The notes below the pieces were generated by a model, which was given only the letters and a program-made list of their open reading frames with translations, was not told the DNA's origin and ran no database searches. The translations under genes and the position numbers were made by a program. Positions 17,677-24,922 of a DNA stretch of 53,935 bases are shown here, piece by piece. The first letter of the stretch is position 1. Every line of letters starts with the position of its first letter. Origin of the DNA: an uncultured Bacteroidales bacterium. GTDB taxonomy: Bacteria; Bacteroidota; Bacteroidia; Bacteroidales; Paludibacteraceae. The stretch spans positions 1 through 53,935 of the forward strand of contig CAMJDT010000009.1 in the NCBI GenBank assembly GCA_946404495.1. Direction: 5' to 3'.

Positions 17677-18647
17677 AGTAGTAGATCTTTGATTACAAGT
17701 GCACTCATGGCTTCTACAACGGGTACGGCCCTTACGGCGATGCAGGCGTCGTGTCGCCCGCCGTAGAGGCGCGTCAGCGTAGCCGCGGGTTTGAAGGCAC
17801 AGCGAAACGTAACAGGCAACCCGTTCGTCAATCCGCCTTCGATGCCGCCCGACATAGGACACGGCACCTCGCCCGCGTGGTAGATCTCGCTGCCGCGATA
17901 TTTCATATCAAACCCCGTTCCGTATTCGAAACCCTTACAACCGTTGATACTCATCATCGCTGCGGCCAGTCGGCATTGCAGCTTGTCAAACAGCGGTTCG
18001 CCGATTCCGGCTTTCAGTCCCGTGACCGTGCATTCTACGATACCGCCGATCGAGTCGCCGGCCTGTTGCACCTCTTTCAGTACGTCCTCAAACCGGCTCG
18101 TGTCTTTCTCTTCGCCCACCTGTATCAGCCGTGCCTGAATCGCGATGCCCAGCTCAGACAATTCCTGTGCCGCTATCTCGCCTGCCACAACGCGTGCCGC
18201 CGTCTCTCTGGCCGAGGCACGACCGCCGCCGCGGTAGTCGTAGTATCGGCCGTATTTCTGCCTGTACGTATAGTCGGCGTGACCCGGACGGTCTGCTTGT
18301 GCCAAAAAAGCATAGTCCTCCGGTCGCTGCTCGGCGTTGCGGATGAGAAAAGCAATCGGCGTACCCGTCGTACGCAACTTCCCTTCCTCGTCCTCCATCA
18401 CCCCGCTCAGCCATTCCACCTTGTCCTCTTCTATTCTCGCGCGCGGGGACGTCCCGACCTTGCTCTTTCTTCCGCTGCGTCTCAACAACGCCTCGCGTAT
18501 CTTCTCCATATCAATCACCTCTCCGGCACACACCCCGTCGATCACTCCGCCGATGGCCACACCGTGACTTTCACCGAACGAAGTGAAGCTAAAATGGGCT
18601 CCAAATTGGTTTGGAGACTGGCTTTTTGTCGTTTTTTTGCATTTCAC
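17673..18647 (-). CDS. aroC: Chorismate synthase
   Basis: Converts EPSP to chorismate with reduced FMN, last step of the shikimate pathway. Motifs: FTSFGESHGVAIGGVIDG, GRKSKVGTSPRARIEEDKV, RPGHADYTYRQKYGRYYDYR, GGGRASARETAARV, MMSINGCKGFEYGTGF, GGIEGGLTNGLPV and GRHDACIAVRAVPVVEA. At 324 residues it is slightly short. The only in-frame start before the conserved NQFG region is a GTG that lies 4 nt after the promoter -7 box, suggesting a leaderless transcript; an ATG nearby is out of frame. First gene of an operon with the FemAB-like and glycosyltransferase genes. Its substrate is made by AroA, encoded at the end of the divergent operon. Confidence 0.95.
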   Translation of the reverse strand: MKCKKTTKSQSPNQFGAHFSFTSFGESHGVAIGGVIDGVCAGEVIDMEKIREALLRRSGRKSKVGTSPRARIEEDKVEWLSGVMEDEEGKLRTTGTPIAFLIRNAEQRPEDYAFLAQADRPGHADYTYRQKYGRYYDYRGGGRASARETAARVVAGEIAAQELSELGIAIQARLIQVGEEKDTSRFEDVLKEVQQAGDSIGGIVECTVTGLKAGIGEPLFDKLQCRLAAAMMSINGCKGFEYGTGFDMKYRGSEIYHAGEVPCPMSGGIEGGLTNGLPVTFRCAFKPAATLTRLYGGRHDACIAVRAVPVVEAMSALVIKDLLL

Positions 18648-18651
18648 GCTG

Positions 18652-18683
18652 CAAAATTACAAAAAAATTTGCATATTTGCAAA
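18652..18683 (-). promoter_or_regulatory. Promoter of aroC, overlapping the divergent promoter
   Basis: Minus-strand TTTG (18680-18683), 20 nt, TAATTTTG (18652-18659). Its -33 region lies inside the spacer of the plus-strand promoter 18668-18699, so both polymerases cannot bind together. Confidence 0.82.
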
Positions 18684-18699
18684 AAAAATTGTAACTTTG
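18668..18699 (+). promoter_or_regulatory. Promoter of the SGNH-to-aroA operon
   Basis: TTTG (18668-18671), 20 nt, TAACTTTG (18692-18699). Shares its core DNA with the aroC promoter on the other strand. It is the only consensus promoter I find for the seven genes to 26746. Confidence 0.85.
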
Positions 18700-18738
18700 C
18701 GCCCAAATTGATGTAAAATGGTTAAAATATCTGTTTTT

Positions 18739-19434
18739 ATGAAGAAATATTTACTTTCGGCCCTCTCGGCCTTTGTCTTTGTAGCCGTGATGTCGGCGGC
18801 TTCGTATCCCACTGTTTGGTTGGCCGGTGACGGCTGGATGGCTCAGCGTGATAGCGCCCTTACCCAGGTGCGCGGCTGGGGGCAGGCGTTCCCGCAATAT
18901 CTGGATCAGAATGTGAAGGTGCAGAACGAGGCCAAAGCCGGTCGCAGCACCCGCTCCTATCGTCAGGACGGCCGTTGGGCCGAACTCCTGTCCAAGGCGC
19001 AGAAGAAAGATGTCGTGCTCATTCAGTTCGGTAGCGAAGATCTGCATCAATCCGACACGGCTACCTATGCCTCGGTGGCCGACTTTGAGGAGAACCTCAT
19101 GCTTATGATTCAGGAGGCGCAGAAGAAGCACCTCACCGTCATCCTCATTACGCCGGTAGCCCGGTGCTTCTTTAAGGACGGTATCTTCTGCCCCCGCTAC
19201 GGTGCTTATCCCGAAGCGATTCGCCGCGTGGCCAAACGTACGAAAGTGCCTGTACTCGACCTCGAACTGGAGACCTCGGGTTGGTTGACCCGCCTGGGCG
19301 AGACCGAAGCGCAGAACTTCTATGTAGAAGGCCTCCTCAATGGTGATGGCGCCAACGAGGTAGCCCGCATCATCGCACGCATGATCCAGGAGCATAAGAT
19401 GAAACCCCTCAACAAACTCGTGCGACTCCAGTAA
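18739..19434 (+). CDS. SGNH-hydrolase homologue (acetylesterase-like) without catalytic triad
   Basis: A 231-residue secreted protein: signal peptide MKKYLLSALSAFVFVAVMSA, then an SGNH fold resembling rhamnogalacturonan acetylesterases: VWLAGDGWMAQ (block I), GWGQAFPQYLDQNVKVQNEA, AGRSTRSY, GRWAELL, DVVLIQFGSEDLHQ (block III), TPVARCFFKDG and VPVLDLELETSG. The nucleophile Ser of GDS is Gly32, the Asn of block III GHND is Glu, and block V DxxH is replaced by V196 and L199 before the retained LNGDGANEVA. All three catalytic residues are therefore missing, implying a binding or scaffold role. Start at 18739 opens the signal peptide; an ATG seven codons upstream is possible. Confidence 0.82.
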   Translation: MKKYLLSALSAFVFVAVMSAASYPTVWLAGDGWMAQRDSALTQVRGWGQAFPQYLDQNVKVQNEAKAGRSTRSYRQDGRWAELLSKAQKKDVVLIQFGSEDLHQSDTATYASVADFEENLMLMIQEAQKKHLTVILITPVARCFFKDGIFCPRYGAYPEAIRRVAKRTKVPVLDLELETSGWLTRLGETEAQNFYVEGLLNGDGANEVARIIARMIQEHKMKPLNKLVRLQ

Positions 19435-19440
19435 TCTTAA

Positions 19441-19477
19441 TTTTTAAATCTTAAATCTTAAATTACAATTTTTAATT
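19441..19477. repeat. AT-rich 7-bp repeat between SGNH and PCMD genes
   Basis: Units around AATCTTA (AATCTTA, AATCTTA, AATTACA, ATTTTTA). It ends at the GTG start of the PCMD gene. Confidence 0.6.
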
Positions 19478-20437
19478 GTGAACAAACGGAGTCTCATTAT
19501 ATTGTTATTGACTTGTTCCTTGGCTGCGATAGCCGGGGATAAGGTGGAGTTGCTGCCCTTTGGCGATTTTGAACAATGGACCGTGCGCTATCTTCAGGAA
19601 TCGCGTCTGATGGGCGGTAAGACCAAGATCCTCTATGCCGTGGCCCCGACGGATACAATCCGGGGGAATATCCCCTTCACCTATGGCCTGAACGGCAATC
19701 CCTGGTCGGTGAGCAACGCCTATGCCCGCGTCTTGGGTATCGACAAAGCAAGCGGCACGACGCGTCCCGAACGGCGTGGCGACGGTTGGTGTGCTCGCCT
19801 CGACTGCAAGCTCGACAGCGTCGTCGTAGCTCGTGTCATCGACCTCAAGGTGCTCATCGCCGGTACCCTCTTTACCGGTCGTACTATCGAACCGATCTCG
19901 ATGAAGGCTACGGGCGAACCCTATAGCGCGATTGATATGGGAGTGCCCTATACGCGTCACCCTAAAGCCCTCATGCTCGATATCAAGGCTTATATTGAGG
20001 AATCCAACGAGATAACCTACGCCAAAGCGGTCGCCAATCCCAAGATCCGGGAGGGTAGGGACTGCGCCGAGGTGTATGTGCTCCTCCAGCACCGCTGGGA
20101 AGATGCTGAAGGCCGCATTCACGCCCGCCGTGTCGGTACGGCCTATGAGCGTTTCTACCACTCGATCCCCGAGTGGGACAACGACCACGTCATCCCCGTC
20201 CGTTGGGGCGACCTCACCCAGCAACCCGGCTTCCATGACTACGAACGACTCAATGCCATCGAGTTCCAGGCACTCAATAGTCAGAGCAAGATGACCCGCG
20301 TCGTGGAAGAAGGCTGGGGACTCGAGAACCCTACTCACGTCATCATCATGATCACCTCCGGCTCCTACGAGGCCTTTGTCGGACACGACGGTAATACCCT
20401 GTGGGTGGATAATGTCAGATTCGTCTATGACGAATAA
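19478..20437 (+). CDS. PCMD-domain (putative carbohydrate metabolism) secreted protein
   Basis: A 319-residue protein with signal peptide (MNKRSLIILLLTCSLAAIAG) and a beta-sandwich region matching the PCMD family of Bacteroidetes: LPFGDFEQWTVRYL, GDGWCARLDCKLD, AGTLFTGRTIEPIS, MGVPYTRHPKALMLDIKAYI, CAEVYVLLQHRWED and a final LWVDNVRFVYDE. These domains are thought to bind or process carbohydrate at the cell surface; no catalytic residues are known to me. It starts with GTG directly after a heptamer tract and lies 43 nt after the SGNH homologue, so the two secreted proteins may act together. Confidence 0.78.
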   Translation: MNKRSLIILLLTCSLAAIAGDKVELLPFGDFEQWTVRYLQESRLMGGKTKILYAVAPTDTIRGNIPFTYGLNGNPWSVSNAYARVLGIDKASGTTRPERRGDGWCARLDCKLDSVVVARVIDLKVLIAGTLFTGRTIEPISMKATGEPYSAIDMGVPYTRHPKALMLDIKAYIEESNEITYAKAVANPKIREGRDCAEVYVLLQHRWEDAEGRIHARRVGTAYERFYHSIPEWDNDHVIPVRWGDLTQQPGFHDYERLNAIEFQALNSQSKMTRVVEEGWGLENPTHVIIMITSGSYEAFVGHDGNTLWVDNVRFVYDE

Positions 20438-20451
20438 ACGAACGTACGATA

Positions 20452-21612
20452 GTGGATATTTATTCAAACATATCAATCCTTGATTGGTGCCTCATCGGGG
20501 TACTGGGAACGTTGTTGGTAGTGCAGTTGTGCTATTGGCTCGTTATCATGTTGGCTCCGCTGAGAGCCATCTCTCGTAAGACCAAAAATGCCAATCAGAA
20601 GCCTGAGACCGAGTTCTCCGAAGGTGTGAGCGTCATCGTCTGCGCACGCAACGAGGCATCTAACCTCCGCATGTACCTCCAGGCACTCCTTGAGCAGGAG
20701 TATAAGCAGTTCGAAGTCGTCGTCGTCAACGACGGCAGCCAGGACGCCACCCAGGAGGTGCTGGATGACTATCTCATCCGCTATCCGAACCTCCGCCTCA
20801 CCTTCGTGCCCGTCGAGGCGCGTATCATCAGTTCCAAGAAACTGGCGCTCACCCTCGCGGTCAAGGCAGCTAAATACGATATCCTACTCCTCACCGATGC
20901 CGACTGCCGTCCCGAGACGCGTCATTGGATTCGCGAGATGAGCGCTCCCTTTGCCGATCCCGCCATCGAAGTGGTACTCGGCTATAGCCCCTATTTCTCC
21001 GAACACTGGTGGATCAACGATATCATCCGCTACGACACCCTCTTCAATGGCCTCCACTACCTCGGTCGGGCTATTCTGAAGCATCCCTATATGGGAGTAG
21101 GACGCAACCTCGCTTACCGCAAGTCTGCCTTCCTGCGTGCGCACGGTTTCTCGGGTCAACTCAGTTTCCGTGCCGGCGATGACGACCTCCTGGTCAACCG
21201 TCTCGCTACCGGTCGTAACACCGCCGTCGTGCTGAGCCGCGAGAGTCTCATCTGGTCCATCCCCGAGACGCGACTCAAGAACTGGCTGCAGCAGAAACGC
21301 CGTCATCTCAGCGTCGCACCCTCCTATCGCTTATCATCCCGCGTATCGCTCTTCATCGAGCCTTTCACGCGCGGACTCTTCTACCTTACCCTCATCCTCG
21401 CCTTCGTCTTCGGCTCGGCTCCCGTAGCCGCTGCGGCACTCTTGGCACTACTGCTTCGACTCGTCGTCCAGCTCTTTGTCATCAACCGCTCCGCCAAAGC
21501 CCTCGGCGAGTTGCCCTTTGCACTCGATGTCCTCTACATGGACATCATCCTGCCCCTCCTCAGCCTGTTCTTCCTCTCTACGATGTCGAAGAAACAGAAC
21601 ACCCGCTGGTAA
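20452..21612 (+). CDS. Membrane glycosyltransferase, family GT2
   Basis: A 386-residue inner-membrane processive-type GT2: one N-terminal membrane helix (about 12-35), a cytoplasmic GT-A domain and three C-terminal helices (about 300-380). Motifs: VSVIVCARNEASNL, VVVVNDGSQDAT (UDP-binding Asp), LLLTDADCRPE (DxD), FRAGDDDLLVNRLA and the Q-x-x-R-H/W-like QQKRRHL. The reading frame starts with GTG 14 nt after the PCMD stop codon. Product unknown. The C-terminal domain of the AroA fusion (24923-26746) is a shortened relative of this protein. Confidence 0.85.
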   Translation: MDIYSNISILDWCLIGVLGTLLVVQLCYWLVIMLAPLRAISRKTKNANQKPETEFSEGVSVIVCARNEASNLRMYLQALLEQEYKQFEVVVVNDGSQDATQEVLDDYLIRYPNLRLTFVPVEARIISSKKLALTLAVKAAKYDILLLTDADCRPETRHWIREMSAPFADPAIEVVLGYSPYFSEHWWINDIIRYDTLFNGLHYLGRAILKHPYMGVGRNLAYRKSAFLRAHGFSGQLSFRAGDDDLLVNRLATGRNTAVVLSRESLIWSIPETRLKNWLQQKRRHLSVAPSYRLSSRVSLFIEPFTRGLFYLTLILAFVFGSAPVAAAALLALLLRLVVQLFVINRSAKALGELPFALDVLYMDIILPLLSLFFLSTMSKKQNTRW

Positions 21613-21616
21613 AAAA

Positions 21617-21676
21617 ATGACTAAATGTCAAAATGAACAAATAAATGACTAAATAGTAAATGACTAAATAGTAAAT
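21617..21676. repeat. AT-rich short repeat before the DUF3467 gene
   Basis: Imperfect repetition of AAATGACTAAATAGT-like units (about 15 bp, itself two 7-8-bp halves) filling the space between the GT2 stop and the DUF3467 start. Confidence 0.65.
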
Positions 21677-21682
21677 AGCTTT

Positions 21683-21988
21683 ATGGAAGAAAAGAAAATG
21701 AATATCAACATCAGCCCCGACATGGCTGCGGGCGTCTACAGTAATTTGGCAATCATCGCACATTCGCCCTCGGAGTTTATCCTCGATTTCGCCAGCATGA
21801 TGCCCGGCACCAAGGACGCCGCCGTGCGCTCGCGCGTCATCATGACCCCTGAGAACGCCAAGAAACTGCTCTTCGCCTTGCAGGATAACTTCGCGAAATA
21901 TGAGAAGCAGTTCGGCACCGTGACCATTTCCGGAGCTCCCGCACCCGGTTCCACTTTACCGATATCCTTTGGAGGGGGACAAGCATGA
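21683..21988 (+). CDS. DUF3467 family protein
   Basis: A 101-residue cytoplasmic protein of a small family widespread in Bacteroidetes. It carries AAGVYSNLAIIAHSPSEFIL, DFASMMPGTKDAAVRSRVIM and TPENAKKLLFALQDNFAKYE, the core by which I recognise it; the Gly/Pro-rich tail is variable. Function is unknown; no catalytic motif or membrane segment. Its stop overlaps the start of the phosphorylase gene (ATGA), so the two are translationally coupled here. Confidence 0.85.
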   Translation: MEEKKMNINISPDMAAGVYSNLAIIAHSPSEFILDFASMMPGTKDAAVRSRVIMTPENAKKLLFALQDNFAKYEKQFGTVTISGAPAPGSTLPISFGGGQA

Positions 21989-22860
21989 AAACATTCCCGG
22001 CAAGCCAACTCATCATCAACGAGGACGGCAGTGTATTCCACCTGCACGTGCGTCCCGAGTTCCTGGCAGACAAGATCATCCTCGTCGGTGACCAGGATCG
22101 CGTTAACATGGTAGCCTCGTTCTTCGACGAAGGCTCTATCGAGTGCAACATCCAATCGCGCGAGTTTCATACCATCACAGGTCGTTACCACGGCAAGCGT
22201 ATCTCCTGTATCTCTACCGGTATCGGCACCGACAACTGCGATATCGTCATGAACGAAATAGACGCACTCGCCAATATCGACTTCGCTACCCGTACCGAGA
22301 AACCCGTTCATCGCCAACTCGAGATCATTCGTATCGGCACCTGCGGCGGTATGCAGGAGGATATACCTATCGGCACCTTCCTCGTCAGCCGTAAGTCCAT
22401 CGGCTTCGATGGCGTACTCGCCTTCTACAAGGATCGCAACCGTATTGCCGACCTCGGCTTCGAGAATGCCCTCGTGGACTTTATCCACTACCCCAAGGAG
22501 GCTGCTCGCCCCTATGTCGTTAGTGCCGACGAAGAACTGGTTAGCCGTATCGCCCGCGATGACATGATGCAGGGTTGCACGATCGCTGCCAACGGATTCT
22601 ACGGACCCCAAGGCCGCGTCCTTCGTGTCGACCTCGCCGTGCCCGATATCAACGAGCGTATCTCTGCCTTCCGCCATGAAGGTCAGCGTATCACCAACTA
22701 CGAGATGGAGGGTTCCTGCATCGCCGGTCTCAGCCTTCATATGGGCCACAAAGCCATGACCGTCTGCTGCGTCATCGCCCAACGTAAGGCCGAAGCTGCC
22801 AACACCGACTACAAGCCGCGCATCCGCCAGCTCGTCGAGACCGTGCTCGAGCGCTTCTAA
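21985..22860 (+). CDS. Nucleoside phosphorylase (uridine phosphorylase-like)
   Basis: A 291-residue PNP/UDP-family enzyme, likely splitting uridine or another nucleoside with phosphate in the cytoplasm. Motifs: IILVGDQDRVNMV (phosphate-binding GDxxR), SREFHTITG, ISTGIGTDNCDIV, IIRIGTCGGMQEDIPIG, AANGFYGPQGR and the ribose-binding Glu in NYEMEGSCIAGLS. Key residues look intact. Start overlaps the DUF3467 stop. Pyrimidine salvage is the probable role, but the nucleobase preference cannot be fixed from sequence. Confidence 0.85.
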   Translation: MKTFPASQLIINEDGSVFHLHVRPEFLADKIILVGDQDRVNMVASFFDEGSIECNIQSREFHTITGRYHGKRISCISTGIGTDNCDIVMNEIDALANIDFATRTEKPVHRQLEIIRIGTCGGMQEDIPIGTFLVSRKSIGFDGVLAFYKDRNRIADLGFENALVDFIHYPKEAARPYVVSADEELVSRIARDDMMQGCTIAANGFYGPQGRVLRVDLAVPDINERISAFRHEGQRITNYEMEGSCIAGLSLHMGHKAMTVCCVIAQRKAEAANTDYKPRIRQLVETVLERF

Positions 22861-22922
22861 CCCCCCAAGGGCGAATCCTATCTCTCACTTAAATCTGCAT
22901 ATTAACTTAAAACACACACTAT

Positions 22923-24917
22923 ATGAAGAAAACTTTACTCTTACTCTCAGTTGCGTTGCTGGCGCTGACCGCGTGCCAAAAAGAGGAGGCACCGGCATTC
23001 CAGTATAATGTAGACAAGTTCTACGACGTAGAAGTGCTGCGCTATCAGGTGCCGGGCTTCGATCAACTCTCTGTGCAGCAGAAGCAACTCATCTGGTATC
23101 TGAGTGAAGCGGCTCTTCAGGGTCGCGACATCTACTATGACCAGAACGGACCTTACAACCTGCGCATCCGTCGTGCGCTCGAGGCACTCTACACCAACTA
23201 TCAGGGCGATCGCAACGACAACGACTTCCTCAAACTGGAGCGTTACCTTAAGCGCGTCTGGTTCTCCAACGGTATCTACCATCACCGCTCCGGCGATAAA
23301 TTCCGCCCCGACTTCTCTCGCGAGTGGTTCGTACGCGTGATGGCCGAGAACTCGATCCAATACGACGAGGCGATACTCCCCGTTATGTTTGATCCGATGG
23401 TGGCTCCCAAGCGCAAAGCGCGCGACAGCCGCGACATCGTAGCGCAGTCCTTCGGTAACTACTACGGACCCGGCGTCACCGTCGACGAAGCACGCGCCTG
23501 GTATAGCGCACATCGCGACACCTCCTCGATGCCTCTGCCCGTTGGACTCAATGCCCAACTCTGCAAGGACGACAAAGGCAAACTCTATGAGCGCACCTAT
23601 CGCATCAGCGAGATGTACGGCCCCGCGATCGAGAAAATCGTTTACTGGCTCGAGAAAGCCCTCTCCGTTGCCGAAAACGACAACCAGCGTCATGCACTCG
23701 AATTGCTCATCGACTTCTATCGTACCGGCGACCTACGCAAGTTCAACGAGTATAACATTGTCTGGGTACAAGACCTCGACAGCCGCGTAGATCATATCAA
23801 CGGTTTCATCGAGGCTACCGACGACCCGCTCGGCGTCACCGGTGCCTGGGAGGGACTCGTTCTCTTCCGCGACCAACAGGCCTCCAAGCGTATCGACATC
23901 ATCTCGGCCAATGCACAGTGGTTCGAGGATAACCTGCCTGTAGACCCGCGCTTCAAGAGCCCTCACGCACGTGCAGCAAGCGCTACCGTCGTTACTACGG
24001 CGATGCTCGGCGGACAACTCTATCCCGCGTCCTACAACGCCATCACCCTGCCTAACGCAGAGTGGATCCGCGCTAACTACGGCACCAAAGCCGTTACGAT
24101 GGATAACATCATCTCCGCCAAGGGCGAAGCGCGTCGCGGCAACGGTTTCAACCACGAGTTCATGTTCGATCCCGCTACTTACGATCTCTATAGCAAATAC
24201 GGCGCTATCTGCTCTACCGTCGACTGGGACCTCCGCGAGTGCCTCGGTAATACCGGCGGTCAGATCCTCCCGGGTGTCTCCGACAATGCTCTCGCCGAAT
24301 ACGAGCAACTCATGCTCCTCGTCCGTGGACGTCTCTTCTCGCTCTATTATATGGCCGATCCCAAGCTCGTCGAACTCGGTCTCCTGCCCGATCGCGAAGC
24401 GTATAAGGCCATCTATTACCAGCAGATGATGGAAGGTCTCCTCACCCAACTCGGTACGATTCGTCCGGGTAAGGACATCGAGGAACAGACCGACCGCGTC
24501 CTCCACCTCATCGCTTCCTGGGTCTATGAGAACCGCTCCAATAAGGAGATCGAGGTCATCAACCGCAGCGGTAAGTGGTACGTGCGCGTCACCGACTACG
24601 AGGGACTCCGCAATCTCTTTGGCGAACTGCTCCGCGAGGTACAGCGTATCATCTCCGAGGGTGACTATGCCGCTGCCGAGAAACTCGTCAACGACTACGC
24701 CATTAAGATCAAGTACCCGCAATGGCATGAGAATATCTACCAGCGCTACGAACTGCTCGACTTCACACCCCACCAGGGATTCATCAATCCTACCTATATC
24801 CCCGTCTACGACGATAACGGTGCACTCATCGATATCCGCATCGACCAGACGGAGGGTTATATTGAGCAGCACCTGCGCTATAGCCGCGACTACTCGCGTC
24901 TGCCTGATGTGAACTGA
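22923..24917 (+). CDS. Dipeptidyl-peptidase III (M49) homologue lacking zinc ligands, lipoprotein
   Basis: A 664-residue protein that follows bacterial M49 dipeptidyl-peptidase III along its length, including LPGVSDNAL, LFSLYYMADPKLVELGLLPD, the GFINPTYIPV region and the end YSRDYSRLP. The signal peptide ends in a lipobox (LALTAC), so it is probably membrane-anchored. The zinc motif HECLGH of the family reads RECLGN (R438, N443), and the second motif EExRAD reads LLVRGR (465-470), so both His ligands and the Glu ligand are lost. It should not be a zinc peptidase; a peptide-binding role is inferred. It stands 62 nt after the phosphorylase gene and 5 nt before the AroA fusion. Confidence 0.9.
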   Translation: MKKTLLLLSVALLALTACQKEEAPAFQYNVDKFYDVEVLRYQVPGFDQLSVQQKQLIWYLSEAALQGRDIYYDQNGPYNLRIRRALEALYTNYQGDRNDNDFLKLERYLKRVWFSNGIYHHRSGDKFRPDFSREWFVRVMAENSIQYDEAILPVMFDPMVAPKRKARDSRDIVAQSFGNYYGPGVTVDEARAWYSAHRDTSSMPLPVGLNAQLCKDDKGKLYERTYRISEMYGPAIEKIVYWLEKALSVAENDNQRHALELLIDFYRTGDLRKFNEYNIVWVQDLDSRVDHINGFIEATDDPLGVTGAWEGLVLFRDQQASKRIDIISANAQWFEDNLPVDPRFKSPHARAASATVVTTAMLGGQLYPASYNAITLPNAEWIRANYGTKAVTMDNIISAKGEARRGNGFNHEFMFDPATYDLYSKYGAICSTVDWDLRECLGNTGGQILPGVSDNALAEYEQLMLLVRGRLFSLYYMADPKLVELGLLPDREAYKAIYYQQMMEGLLTQLGTIRPGKDIEEQTDRVLHLIASWVYENRSNKEIEVINRSGKWYVRVTDYEGLRNLFGELLREVQRIISEGDYAAAEKLVNDYAIKIKYPQWHENIYQRYELLDFTPHQGFINPTYIPVYDDNGALIDIRIDQTEGYIEQHLRYSRDYSRLPDVN

Positions 24918-24922
24918 GCCGG

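Noticed and set aside
17677..17862. N-terminal extension of the FemAB-like protein by 62 codons
   Set aside because: Arg/Cys-rich, lies wholly inside aroC, and the ATGA overlap at 17673-17676 gives a natural coupled start.
18640..18647. Programmed frameshift at the start of aroC (ATG in the second frame)
   Set aside because: The ATG opens only 17 codons, and the GTG in the correct frame explains the gene without a shift, so a frameshift is not needed.
22947..23693. Minus-strand frame opposite the DPP III homologue (and similar ones at 23733 and 25775)
   Set aside because: Shadows caused by codon bias of the plus-strand genes; no motifs or promoters.
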